Source: Streptomyces sp. CB02959 (lineage in GTDB: Bacteria; Actinomycetota; Actinomycetes; Streptomycetales; Streptomycetaceae). Taken from it: a stretch of DNA of 64,000 bases. The position numbers and the translations under genes were made by a program. The notes beneath the pieces are model-generated. The model did no database searches and was not told the DNA's origin. It saw only the letters and a list, made by a program, of their open reading frames with translations. The stretch covers positions 1-64,000 of the forward strand of contig NZ_NNBP01000024.1 in assembly GCF_002803155.1 (NCBI RefSeq), in the 5' to 3' direction. Below, piece by piece: positions 26,220-34,134 of this stretch (positions within the stretch are counted from its first letter, which is position 1; every line of letters begins with the position of its first letter).

Positions 26220-26229
26220 GCCGGGGCGG

Positions 26230-26937
26230 GTGATCAACGTGCTCCTGGCGGTGGTCGTGGGCTTCGCGGCGGGAGCTGCTCTGCGTCCGGTGGTCGTCGC
26301 GCTCGCCGTCCCGGCCGGCAGGCCGGCCGTCTGCCTGTCCTGCTCGCCTCCTGCCGCGGGCCCGACGGTGCTGCGGCTGCTGCGCAGCGGCTGTGAGAAC
26401 TGCCGTGACCGGCTGGTGGGTGCACCGTGGTGGCTGCCGTCGGCTGTGACCGCTGCCGCGTTCGCTGCGGTAGCGGCCGGAAGCGCCACGGGCTGGTACG
26501 CCGCCGCGCAGTATTGGATCGCGTTCCTGGGCGCCGCCCTGCTGCTGGTCGACAGTGCCGTGCAGCTGCTGCCTGATGTGCTGACGGTCCCGGCCGCCGT
26601 CGGGACGCTGGTGCTGCTGGCCGGTGCCGCAGCCGAGGGCGAGCCCGGCAGTCTGCTCCGCGCGGTAGCCGTCGCGGTCGCGGCCGGTGTCCTGTTCACC
26701 GCGTTCGCTCTGGGCGGCATGGGGCTGGGCGATGCGAAGCTGGCCGTCTCCCTCGGCGCCCTGCTGGGGTGGCGCAGCTGGCAGGCCGCCTGGGCCGGGC
26801 TCGTCCTGGCCTTCGCGCTCGGTGCCGTCTGCGCGCTCGTCCTCCTGGTGGTCCAGCGCAGGAGCCGCAAGAGCACCCTGGCGTTCGGCCCCGCCCTCAT
26901 CATCGGCACCCTGGCTGTCCTCGCCCTCGGCTCGTGA
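26230..26937 (+). CDS. Prepilin peptidase (TadV/CpaA, A24 family)
   Basis: A 235-aa polytopic protein with GTG start at 26230, GGGGCGGG just upstream. It has about six membrane helices. The two catalytic Asp are in LLLVDSAVQLLPD and in the GMGLGDAKL (GxGD) motif. A Cys-rich loop near residues 35-60 (CLSCSPP, CENCRDRL) recalls the zinc loop of larger PilD-like enzymes, though the methylase domain is absent. It would cleave the Flp and TadE-like prepilins. Last gene of the operon. Confidence 0.9.
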   Translation: MINVLLAVVVGFAAGAALRPVVVALAVPAGRPAVCLSCSPPAAGPTVLRLLRSGCENCRDRLVGAPWWLPSAVTAAAFAAVAAGSATGWYAAAQYWIAFLGAALLLVDSAVQLLPDVLTVPAAVGTLVLLAGAAAEGEPGSLLRAVAVAVAAGVLFTAFALGGMGLGDAKLAVSLGALLGWRSWQAAWAGLVLAFALGAVCALVLLVVQRRSRKSTLAFGPALIIGTLAVLALGS

Positions 26938-27241
26938 CAGCCGCACATCGATCAGGGAAGCGCTTATCCAGATGCTTACCCTCGGCGGATACCCGCAGGT
27001 TGACACGGGGTAAGCGGCGCCGCGGCCATCGGCCAAGGGATGGTCGATGGCCGACGTCGGAGCCTGCGCATCGGCCATGTTGCTGCTGTGGCCGATGGCC
27101 GACTCCGGGATTCTGGCCATCGGCCACGGCCCCGACCGGTGGCCGGGCGTGGCCGATCCGCCGCGCGTCATGGCCGGTGATCGATGGCCGGTGGGGATCC
27201 GGATCGGCCAAGGCCCATCCAGGGTGCAACGTCATGACCGG
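26938..27241. repeat. Short-repeat region (TCGGCCA family) between convergent genes
   Basis: This 304-base gap contains CATCGGCCA at 27028-27036, 27069-27077 and 27118-27126, and TGGCCGATGG-type inverted copies (around 27046, 27089 and 27150), with further ATCGGCCA near 27202. The density is well above chance and the unit appears in both orientations. It could be an iteron-like origin, a partition or regulator binding array, or the core of overlapping hairpins. I see no gene. Confidence 0.55.
26968..27000 (+). repeat. Direct repeat A (partner at 28803)
   Basis: CCAGATGCTTACCC followed by GGCGGATACCCGCAGGT matches the sequence at 28803-28836 in the same orientation, with one indel and a few substitutions. 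The pair brackets the 471-aa gene. It could be a shared protein-binding site or the scar of an insertion event. Confidence 0.6.
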
Positions 27242-28657
27242 TCAGCGGCCGCGCAGACGCTTCAGCCAGCCCCGTATGCCGGTTCGCGGCGAGGGCGCGA
27301 CCGTGGGTGGGTGAGGCGGAGGTGGTGGGATACGCGGAGGGAGCACGGGTGCGTCGGACACCTGCGAGGCTGGGCGGTCCTCTGCCGCCGGCGCTGGTGT
27401 CTCAGTCTTCGGTGGGTCCGCGGCGGGCGGCGGGGCGTCTTGTTGCTCCGACTCGTTCGGGATCGGCTCCGGGTGCGCTGCGGGACGGGTGGCGGGCTCC
27501 GCTCCTGATTCGCTCGTGCGCGGACCTGTGGTCGAGGCCGGCGTGGTGGAGTGTCGCTCGGGCTCGTCGGCACGTACGGCGGGTGGGGCCGTGTCCTCTT
27601 TCTGCTTGGCGGGGAGGGACGGCTTTGCCGGTGCCGGATCGCTGGCGGGATGAGACACCGAGGCGGGGGCGAGCCGGCTCCACGGTGGCGTCGGCTTCGG
27701 CAGAGGCGCTGAGCCATCTACCGTGCCCCACCGCTCCACCTGCCACGGTTCTTTGACCCATAGTTGCAGTTCGATCCAGCCGCGCTCGGCGCTCTTGTGT
27801 GCCCAGTCCGCCCCCTTCGGGAAGAGCTCCCAGTAGCCATAGCCGAGGAACTTCCCCGAGGACGTATCCGCGCCGATCCACTCCCCCGCCTTACAACGCA
27901 CCGCGACTCTGACCTTCACCGGCTGGCCCTCGATGAGGACCGGGTGGCGGGCGACATACATCACGACGTAGCTGTCGCCCCGCTGTCCGGCCGGCCCCGC
28001 CGTGCTCGCCGGCCCCCACACGGCGTGCGGTATCTGCCCGCCCGTGCCGTCGATCAGCTTCTGCGCCAGTTGGTGGGCCGTGGCTGGACCTACGCAGAAG
28101 TCGTCCCACGCGATGTTTCGTTGACCGCTCGGAGCTACGGCAGCGAACTCGGCAACGGTCTGCGGATCGTGCTTGAAGGATTCCAGGAGCTGGATGATCC
28201 GCCTGGCGGAGGCGATGGCCGGCCCTCGCAGCTTGCTGACGGCGGGCGTGCCGCCACCACCGGCGGTACGCGGCGGCTGCGGCTGCGGCCCTCCGCCCTT
28301 GGCGTTGCCGCGGGTGCCGGGGCGGGACAGGGGTGGGCACTTCAGTCGCCACTGGCCCTCGCGCCGGACGACGGTGCCCTTCGAGGAATCCACCAGTTCC
28401 TTGCCGCGGCGTGGGAGATCGAAGTTGCACGTGAGCTTGTGCTTGCGGCCCGGCATCGTGAAGAAGTGGGAGGAGCGGGAATCCGGGTCGTCGGCGTTTG
28501 CTGGTCTGACCGAGACGTCGACCTTGCAGCCCCCGCAGCGCAGCGGGAGAACGTATGGAGGGTGGGGCTTGATGTCGATGGCCGACCGGTCGTAGGCGTC
28601 ATCGCGCGAGTCCCAGACCCACGGGATCCTCACCCCGTTCCGCTTCTGCTGCTTCAC
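27242..28657 (-). CDS. Hypothetical protein with Cys-rich N-terminus and Pro-rich tail
   Basis: A 471-aa protein of unknown family. The N-terminal third contains LRCGGCKVDVSVRPAN and MPGRKHKLTCNFDLP, a possible zinc site of Cys and His. The middle (about 145-320) is a compact domain with WDDFCVGPATAHQLAQKLIDG and a beta-rich part (VVMYVARHPVLIEGQPVKVRVAVRCKAGEW). The last 150 residues are disordered Pro/Ala/Ser-rich, ending in a basic GWLKRLRGR. It stands alone between repeat clusters near the partition genes and might be a plasmid maintenance or DNA-binding factor, without direct evidence. Confidence 0.7.
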   Translation of the reverse strand: MKQQKRNGVRIPWVWDSRDDAYDRSAIDIKPHPPYVLPLRCGGCKVDVSVRPANADDPDSRSSHFFTMPGRKHKLTCNFDLPRRGKELVDSSKGTVVRREGQWRLKCPPLSRPGTRGNAKGGGPQPQPPRTAGGGGTPAVSKLRGPAIASARRIIQLLESFKHDPQTVAEFAAVAPSGQRNIAWDDFCVGPATAHQLAQKLIDGTGGQIPHAVWGPASTAGPAGQRGDSYVVMYVARHPVLIEGQPVKVRVAVRCKAGEWIGADTSSGKFLGYGYWELFPKGADWAHKSAERGWIELQLWVKEPWQVERWGTVDGSAPLPKPTPPWSRLAPASVSHPASDPAPAKPSLPAKQKEDTAPPAVRADEPERHSTTPASTTGPRTSESGAEPATRPAAHPEPIPNESEQQDAPPPAADPPKTETPAPAAEDRPASQVSDAPVLPPRIPPPPPHPPTVAPSPRTGIRGWLKRLRGR

Positions 28658-28748
28658 GGTCAGCTCCCCCAGTCCTCGACGACTGCCGCCTCATGATTTT
28701 CCCTCAGGAGGCGTTTCATTACAGGCGAGTTGGACCTGTGATTGGTGG

Positions 28749-28770
28749 CCCGTGCCGGTGTCGGCACGGG
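28749..28770. repeat. 9-bp perfect hairpin upstream of the 471-aa gene
   Basis: CCCGTGCCG (28749-28757) and CGGCACGGG (28762-28770) flank a GTGT loop about 90 bases upstream of the leftward 471-aa gene. It may be an operator or a transcription attenuator; there is no U-tract. Confidence 0.5.
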
Positions 28771-28802
28771 CAGCGGCACCGCATGCTGAGGTTGCCGGAT
28801 AC

Positions 28803-28836
28803 CCAGATGCTTACCCCGTGGTGGACACCCGCAGGT
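28803..28836 (+). repeat. Direct repeat B (partner at 26968)
   Basis: CCAGATGCTTACCC, then GGTGGACACCCGCAGGT. It is the second copy of the approximately 33-base element seen at 26968-27000, in the same orientation and on the other side of the 471-aa gene. Confidence 0.6.
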
Positions 28837-29129
28837 GCGGCGCTGGTCTGTCGCCGTGATCGGTGTGGGGTGTCGCCGTGGCCCCTGAGTTCTTAAATTC
28901 CGAGGGTTGCGCCGAGAATCGCCCCACAGAATGCCCCCTAGGAGGCCCGAACTCGAACGTCCTGGTATGAGGCGACCTTCGAGCCGCTGGCAGGTCGTTA
29001 GACGCCAGCACAGCCGTTTTCGGAGTGGGGTGGCCGCGTCGAAATGCGCTGAATAGGGGATAGGTCGCAGATGCGGATGCTGCAGCACACCAACGGTGTC
29101 GGCCGACGTTGGGCGAGTGTCAAGCTCCG

Positions 29130-29370
29130 TCCGAACTCGGTCAAGACCCGTGATCGACGAGGTGGGATCGGTCATCGAGTCGCTGTCATCGGTCATCGGT
29201 CACGACCCGATCGGCCAGCGGATACCTAGGCGTCGGGTCACAGGGTCACAGGTCGTCGGTCTCGGCTCTGAGAACCGGTGGCCGGTCACGGGAGGGATGT
29301 CGGTCAGCACTGGACGGTCCGCAGATGCGCGCGGCCTTCTCGCTGACGCTGCTCGGTCAGATAGTTGAGG
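29130..29370. repeat. Iteron-like CGGTCA repeat cluster
   Basis: At least seven copies of CGGTCA occur in about 240 bases in the same orientation (contexts include GATCGGTCATCG, ATCGGTCATCGGTCACG, GCCGGTCACGG, GTCGGTCAGCA, CTCGGTCAGAT), plus GGGTCACAGGGTCACAGG and one more copy near 29511. Spacing is irregular. Such arrays are found at plasmid replication origins and in copy-control regions, but no replication initiator gene is adjacent. Confidence 0.45.
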
Positions 29371-29838
29371 GCGTTGAGGCGATGTCGACTGGTCTTCACG
29401 GACAAGTCGAGACGGCCACTGACGCTGGTCTGCCACCCATATGGGTCCGCTCCCCCGGCCTCCGCGCGAGCGGACGGAACCGCCGGGTGTCCCCCGGCGT
29501 TGTCCCGTCGGTCATGCCCTCGGTGCCTGCCGTGCCGGACGTCAGCGTGACTGGTTTCTCGTCGTACGCCTCGGGTGCATCGAGAAATGAACGGTCCCTG
29601 GTTCTGCATCAGGTCACGCTCTCCCGCTACTGCAGGGTAAGCCCGCGCGAACAACACCTCCGTCCCAGCGCCGAACGGAGGCCCAGCATGGCAAGAGCCC
29701 AGGGTCGCGGGTCGAGAGAGTTGAACACGCACTCGCTCTGCATTCTCAGTCTCACGCCGATGACGCAACTTGGGCGCTGGTGAATCGTCTTCGGGCGAAG
29801 GCGCCCCAGCGCCCCAGCGCCCCACTGGCCTTCTTGGC

Positions 29839-29919
29839 TTGCACTCCCCCGCGTGAACGCAGTGTCTGAGTGATTACGCCGTAATCACTCAGACACTGCG
29901 TTCACGCGGGGGAGTGCAA
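29839..29919. repeat. Perfect 81-bp palindrome centred on a parS-like site
   Basis: Two 40-base arms (29839-29878 and 29880-29919) are exact reverse complements around one central C. The innermost 19 bases, GTGATTACGCCGTAATCAC (29870-29888), are the same motif that occurs at four other places around parAB. The outer arms read TTGCACTCCCCCGCGTG and complement. The palindrome lies about 60 bases downstream of the parB stop. It could extrude a cruciform, act as a high-affinity ParB loading site or end-like structure, or be a transcription barrier. Confidence 0.9.
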
Positions 29920-29920
29920 A

Positions 29921-29959
29921 GGGCCCCGCTCTCCCACCATTGGCGGGGGCGCGGGGCCC
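29921..29959 (-). terminator. Terminator after parB
   Basis: GGGCCCCGC (29921-29929) pairs with GCGGGGCCC (29951-29959), with extra pairing possible inside the 21-base loop. It lies 22 bases past the parB stop on the leftward transcript. Confidence 0.6.
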
Positions 29960-29980
29960 GAAGGGACCGGACCGGTGACC

Positions 29981-31069
29981 TTAGTCGGGCTGTAGCGCCC
30001 ACAACTTCCTGGTGAGTTGCTTGACGTGGTCCGTGTCCATGTGGTGGCAGATGAGGGCAGCCATTGCGTCGACGTCTTGCCACGGTAGGTCGGGAGATGC
30101 GGAGGTCGGCTCCTGCTCTGAGGTCAGGTTCTCGCGCACGGGTGCAACGGGCGCTGCAGGCTGCTGACTCCCGTGGTCGAGACTGCTCGCCACTTCACGG
30201 TGACCTTGCCCAGATGCGTCCTGCTCGGTGATTACGGCGTTATCACCATCGGTGGTTGGCTGCTCTGGCTGCTGGGTGATTACGGCGTTATCACTTCCGG
30301 GCCGTTTCTGCGGGACTGCTTCAGCGACTTGGAGCTTGCGCTGCTGCGCCTTCTTCGGTGCCTCAGCAGCTCGCCGGTCTGCCTCAGCTCGCTGCTGTTG
30401 CGGCGGCAACTTGCCAAGCCCTCGCACATGCTCGACTTTCCGCTCGCCGGCTTCGAGGTCGGCTTGGAGAGCTGGGTCGAGGTGCAGAAGGGAGAGGCGC
30501 TGGGAGATGAACCCTTGGCTGACCCCGAGTCGCTGCGCGGCCTTGCGCTGTGATCCGTAGAACGTGACCAGCTTGTTGAGCGCGTTGGCTTCTTCGAGCT
30601 CGGTCATGTTCGCGCGGTGCACGTTGGCAACGAAAGCTGCTTCCAGCAGCTTTTCGTCAGAGGTGGCGAACGCGTCGTCGACGGTGTACTTGATCTCCGT
30701 CAGCCCCGCCTCGTGGGCGGCGGCGAAACGCCGGTGGCCATCGACGACGACGTAGCGCGCGCCGTCCTTGAGCTTGCCGAGGTTGTCGGGGCGTTCGGCG
30801 AGGTACGCGTCGACGGTGACCAGGGTGATGGCGTTGACGAGGCCGACCTCGAGCATCGACTGCGCGAGATCGGAGACGTCTCCGAGTTCTTCGCGTGGGT
30901 TCTCGGGATTCTCGCTGATCAGCTTCAGAGGAAGCTTCGGCGCTGCAGGCGTTGGCGTGCTCGTCGGAGCCTCGGTGGCGGCTGCGATCGCGGCGCGGCG
31001 GGCGCTGACGGCAGGGGCGGCGTGACTGAAGGAGGCGGAGGCACCGAGCTTTGCGGCCTTGCTGCTCAT
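29981..31069 (-). CDS. parB: ParB partition protein
   Basis: A 362-aa ParB/Spo0J-family CTP-dependent centromere-binding protein. It has an unstructured Ala/Thr-rich N-terminus and a ParB N-domain with SENPENPREELGDVSDLAQSM and the VVVDGHRRFAAA motif (the GxRR box, with His in place of Glu). An HTH follows (SQRKAAQRLGVSQGFISQRLSLL, split by the turn). The C-terminal half is charged and Gln-rich and contains two copies of DNAVIT, encoded by two parS-like palindromes inside the gene. Its ATG overlaps the parA stop. Confidence 0.93.
   Translation of the reverse strand: MSSKAAKLGASASFSHAAPAVSARRAAIAAATEAPTSTPTPAAPKLPLKLISENPENPREELGDVSDLAQSMLEVGLVNAITLVTVDAYLAERPDNLGKLKDGARYVVVDGHRRFAAAHEAGLTEIKYTVDDAFATSDEKLLEAAFVANVHRANMTELEEANALNKLVTFYGSQRKAAQRLGVSQGFISQRLSLLHLDPALQADLEAGERKVEHVRGLGKLPPQQQRAEADRRAAEAPKKAQQRKLQVAEAVPQKRPGSDNAVITQQPEQPTTDGDNAVITEQDASGQGHREVASSLDHGSQQPAAPVAPVRENLTSEQEPTSASPDLPWQDVDAMAALICHHMDTDHVKQLTRKLWALQPD
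30228..30246. other. Putative parS copy inside parB (1)
   Basis: GTGATTACGGCGTTATCAC, a 19-base near-palindrome identical to the copy at 30276 and differing by two bases from those at 29870 and 32368. On the parB strand it encodes DNAVIT. Assignment as a ParB site rests on recurrence around parAB only. Confidence 0.7.
30276..30294. other. Putative parS copy inside parB (2)
   Basis: The same 19-mer as at 30228, exactly 48 bases further on and in the same reading frame, so it also encodes DNAVIT. A 48-base duplication within parB may have created the second site. Confidence 0.7.
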
Positions 31070-32289
31070 GCGATCTCCCGGGCCAGGGCGCGGATGTTGG
31101 CGGCCTGTTCGCTGTTGGAGGCGTAGGCGAGCAGTGGTGTCTTGGTGCGGACGGCTTCTCGCTGTTCGCGTCGGTCGGGGATCACTGCTACGACGCGGGG
31201 ATCCTGTATGGCTTTCCAGGAGTCGAGGGAGCTGGTGGCGATGTAGCCGCGGCGGGCATCGTAGAGGTTGACGATGAGGCCGAGGTAGTCGAGTTCGATG
31301 TTCATGTCGGCGCGCATGTCCTCGATCTGGGAGACGAGGAGGCTGTAGGCGTCGGCGCTGCTGTCTTCGGCTTGGACGACGATGCCGACGCCGGACTGGC
31401 CGGGCTGTTCGCCGTCGCGGCGGCGGCCGTAGTAGACGGCGGCGTCCATGCTCAGGCCAAGGCTGGGCGGGCAGTCGACGATGATGACGTCGTAGTTGCC
31501 TTCGACGGGGGAGAGGGCGCGTTCCAGGGCGGCTTCTCGGACGCGGACGCTGGAGAGTTTCACGTCGAGGAGGAAGGCGTCCTGGCTTGCGGGCAGGAGG
31601 TCGAGTCGGCCGCCGAACTGGTCCCCGTTGACGCTGACGATGAGGTCGCGGATGTCTCCGCGGTCCTTGTCGGCCGCCATGTGCTTGGAGAGCGTGTCGC
31701 CCTTCATGTCGGCTGGCTCGTGCCCGAGTTGCTTGGTGAGGTGCCCTTGAGGGTCGAAGTCGACCAGGAGCACGCGTAGCCCGTGTCCCGGGAGCTGCTC
31801 GAGGTCTGGCTCCTTGCCGGTTTCGGTCATCTGCTTCGAGGCGCGCACGGGGAAGAGGGCGTTGCGGTCTTCGGCGTAGGCCTCGGCGATGCCGGCTGCC
31901 GTTGCGGTCTTGCCAACGCCGCCCTTCTGGTTGCAGATGATCTTGCGCTTGGGGATGGTGGGGCGCTCCACGGCGGGCGCCGGGTTGGAGTCCAGCCATA
32001 GCTGGACGGACTGTGCAAGGCCCTGGATGCCGGAGACTCCACGCGCGGAAGCGTCGGCGCGGAAGGCTTCCCAGAGGCCTTCGGGGAGCCAGGTGGAGAA
32101 GGATTCGGCGCCGGCGGTTTCGATGGGGGAGAGGTTGGAGCCGAGGCTGCGCCAGGCGGTGATGCCTTCGGCGACAGCGTCTTGGAGGGCGATGCCGCGC
32201 TGTGCGGTGCGGACCTTGAGATCTTGCCAGAGGGCGGCGGGGAGTTTGGATACGACCTTCTCGCGGTCGCCTTGCGGACTGCTCGTCAT
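31066..32289 (-). CDS. parA: ParA partition ATPase with N-terminal RHH-like repeats
   Basis: A 407-aa ParA-type ATPase (start at 32289; a 13-residue longer start lacks a ribosome site). The core has a deviant Walker A (KGGVGKT, 122-128), VDFDPQGH and DVIIVDCPPS, all intact. The first ~105 residues carry two similar beta-helix-helix units (VVSKLPAALWQDLKVRTAQRG and FSTWLPEGLWEAFRADASARG) resembling ribbon-helix-helix modules, which may bind the promoter and allow autoregulation, in place of the HTH of type Ia ParA proteins. The gene overlaps parB. Confidence 0.93.
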   Translation of the reverse strand: MTSSPQGDREKVVSKLPAALWQDLKVRTAQRGIALQDAVAEGITAWRSLGSNLSPIETAGAESFSTWLPEGLWEAFRADASARGVSGIQGLAQSVQLWLDSNPAPAVERPTIPKRKIICNQKGGVGKTATAAGIAEAYAEDRNALFPVRASKQMTETGKEPDLEQLPGHGLRVLLVDFDPQGHLTKQLGHEPADMKGDTLSKHMAADKDRGDIRDLIVSVNGDQFGGRLDLLPASQDAFLLDVKLSSVRVREAALERALSPVEGNYDVIIVDCPPSLGLSMDAAVYYGRRRDGEQPGQSGVGIVVQAEDSSADAYSLLVSQIEDMRADMNIELDYLGLIVNLYDARRGYIATSSLDSWKAIQDPRVVAVIPDRREQREAVRTKTPLLAYASNSEQAANIRALAREIA

Positions 32290-32301
32290 ACAAGGCACCT
32301 T

Positions 32302-32340
32302 ACTAACGCGAGAGCTCAAATCCAGCATCGGGGCGTTAGT
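32302..32340 (-). promoter_or_regulatory. Inverted repeat at the parA promoter
   Basis: ACTAACG (32302-32308) and CGTTAGT (32334-32340) form a 7-bp inverted repeat starting 13 bases upstream of the parA start. It is a plausible autoregulatory operator for the parA N-terminal domain. Confidence 0.5.
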
Positions 32341-32367
32341 GTCTCCGTGAGATTATGTCGGAGACGG

Positions 32368-32386
32368 GTGATTACGCCGTAATCAC
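32368..32386. other. Putative parS copy upstream of parA (1)
   Basis: GTGATTACGCCGTAATCAC, identical to the centre of the 81-bp palindrome. It lies 79 bases upstream of the parA start. Confidence 0.75.
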
Positions 32387-32504
32387 CCTCGCATCTGCTC
32401 CAGCTACACCGCCCCTGACGCACCGTCCAGCAGGCGCACACTGCGACTCGACTACAGCCTCAGACCTATGTCGCGAGCAGCATGGACAGTTGCCCAGCGG
32501 CGGG

Positions 32505-32523
32505 GTGATAACGGCGTAATCAC
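32505..32523. other. Putative parS copy upstream of parA (2)
   Basis: GTGATAACGGCGTAATCAC, a variant of the same 19-base motif, about 215 bases upstream of the parA start. Confidence 0.7.
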
Positions 32524-32986
32524 CCGCGGCTCTCCCGCATCCGAGTTCTGTGCGAGGCCGCAGCTTTGCCGAGACAGACAACCTGCGCGCAAGAACTGCT
32601 GCAGCAGTTCATTTACGGCTCGTCCAGTTGAGCTCGACATCTGCGGCGGCGGTGGGGTCCTTCAACTCTGGCCGAGCGAGCCTTCGCTCTGCACCACAGC
32701 CCCTCAGCGAACCAGCTCAGCGAAGGCAGGCGGCTGGAGCGCCGCGGGCTGGGAGAGCTGCCTGGATCTCGTTGTCCACCCTCTCTCCTTCTCATGCCGG
32801 GTTCTTCAGCCGGCACCTGGATGCTGTGGCTTCTCCCAGAGGGAAGGTCAACTAGGGCGTGAATCGAAAGTGGATCTTGGCGAAGGGCTTGCCTTACTTC
32901 AGAGGTAATCGTCTCGGCGTGCCTGCACGGGCAGGATTGGCGATCTTCTGCGTCAGAGGACGCGGACCAGGACGGAGAGGTCAGCC
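32524..32986. other. Non-coding region between parA and the NTF2-like gene
   Basis: I see no convincing gene or long repeat in these 463 bases. A GGAGAGG-type ribosome site for the NTF2-like gene lies near 32973-32979. Confidence 0.4.
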
Positions 32987-33445
32987 ATGTCCATAGCCGC
33001 ATCTACGAACACGCGTACTGTGGTTGAGGAGTTGCTGCGCAGAATCGGCGAGGGCGACCCCGAGCGCATCGCCGAGCTGTATGCCGAGCAGGGCGATTGG
33101 AAGCTCGACTGGCCGGAGGCCGAGCACGGCCGTAGTGCCACGCCGTGGATCCGTCACCGGTCCACCCGGGCCGACGCGGCCGCCCACTATCGCGAGCTTG
33201 CCGAGTACCACGTGCCGGAGTACGTGGGGACTGAGGTCGAGCGCATCCTCATCGACGGAAACGACGCTGTCGTGCTCGGCGAGATCCGTCAGACCGCCCG
33301 GCCCACTGGACGTGCGTATCACGCGCGGTTCGCTCTGCATCTCACCGTCGAAGACGGCCTTGTCACCCGGCACCATGTCTACGAGGACAGCCTCGCCGTC
33401 GCCCAGGCATTCGACTCGCAGCGCAGCCAGCCGCGTTCGGTGTAG
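32987..33445 (+). CDS. NTF2/SnoaL-like ketosteroid-isomerase-fold protein
   Basis: A 152-aa protein of the nuclear transport factor 2 / SnoaL superfamily. It has an N-terminal helix (TRTVVEELLRRIGEGDPERIAELYAEQGDW over about 10-39), a central part with VERILIDGNDAVVLGEIRQTARPTGRAY, and strands ending FALHLTVEDGLVTRHHVYEDSLAVAQAF. These folds serve as cyclases, isomerases, hydrolases or ligand binders, and no active-site set is decisive here. It stands alone between the partition region and the accessory island. Confidence 0.85.
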   Translation: MSIAASTNTRTVVEELLRRIGEGDPERIAELYAEQGDWKLDWPEAEHGRSATPWIRHRSTRADAAAHYRELAEYHVPEYVGTEVERILIDGNDAVVLGEIRQTARPTGRAYHARFALHLTVEDGLVTRHHVYEDSLAVAQAFDSQRSQPRSV

Positions 33446-34067
33446 CCGAGCTCGCGGCCGCGGAGGTACGCCGCGGCGTGCGGGGTGTCAGGGTGGACCA
33501 GGGCCACGGCGATCATGTCGGGGTTATGAACAGCTCGCATGTCTCAGGCCCTCTCCTGTCTCGCCAACACCCAGGTCGGGCACAAGGACGATCCACGACG
33601 GGCTACACGAGCGGGTGTCTCAGCCACTGCCGAGAACCGTTGCTCGTTCGTGACCTCCAGGCCCGGCCTACGGATGCTTGGTTCAGGGGCCGAGCTGGTC
33701 GGGCGTCGCGGAGTCGTCGTCTGCCACTCTCGTCGACCGAGGCTTGGGGTCGATGCGCGTGCTGTCGCGTTTGCCTGCATGTCCGCCTCCCGAATTCACG
33801 CCCTGCATGGTCGCGATGGACTTATTGATCAACCTACGAGCACGGACCTGTGAATAAGTCCCGACGAAAATTCACCTTGCCCATTCAGCCTGGGCTCGGG
33901 CGGACAGGTCGGCAGTCACCCGACGGCGCAGCGGCCGGTGTTGTCCAGACGCGTGGTGAAGCCTCCCGCCTGGTCGCGAGTGAGCACGAGCAGTGGTTCG
34001 GCGGTGGTCAGGTCGGGGTGTCGGTGATGCCGCCGAGCATCGACGAAGCTCTTCATGCCCGCACGGC
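33446..34067. other. Gene-free stretch with no recognisable coding sequence
   Basis: In these 0.6 kb the open frames are short, lack ribosome sites and look like random GC-rich frames. It may be decayed mobile DNA, since an IS end follows immediately. Confidence 0.4.
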
Positions 34068-34090
34068 CTGAAGCGTGTTGCGGAAGGCCG
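34068..34090. mobile_element. IS5-like insertion sequence end
   Basis: CTGAAGCGTGTTGCGGAAGGCCG matches the reverse complement of 42224-42246 at 21 of 23 positions. It lies about 45 bases past the stop of the transposase remnant, where the IS terminus should be. Confidence 0.6.
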
Positions 34091-34134
34091 TGTTTTTGCA
34101 GTTCAGCGGTCCAGCCCGCCTACGGCTGTGCTGA

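Larger units (their letters stand above)
28658..29838. other. 1.2-kb non-coding, repeat-bearing region
   Basis: No frame here looks like a real gene. The stretch holds a hairpin at 28749-28770, direct repeat B at 28803-28836, a cluster of CGGTCA-type repeats around 29130-29370, and a triple GCGCCCCA tandem at about 29801-29823. Lying beside parAB and a giant palindrome, it is a good candidate for a replication or partition control region. Confidence 0.5.

Noticed and set aside
28660..29196. 178-codon leftward frame in the repeat region
   Set aside because: Crosses the hairpin and direct repeat B, has no ribosome site and no coherent protein pattern.
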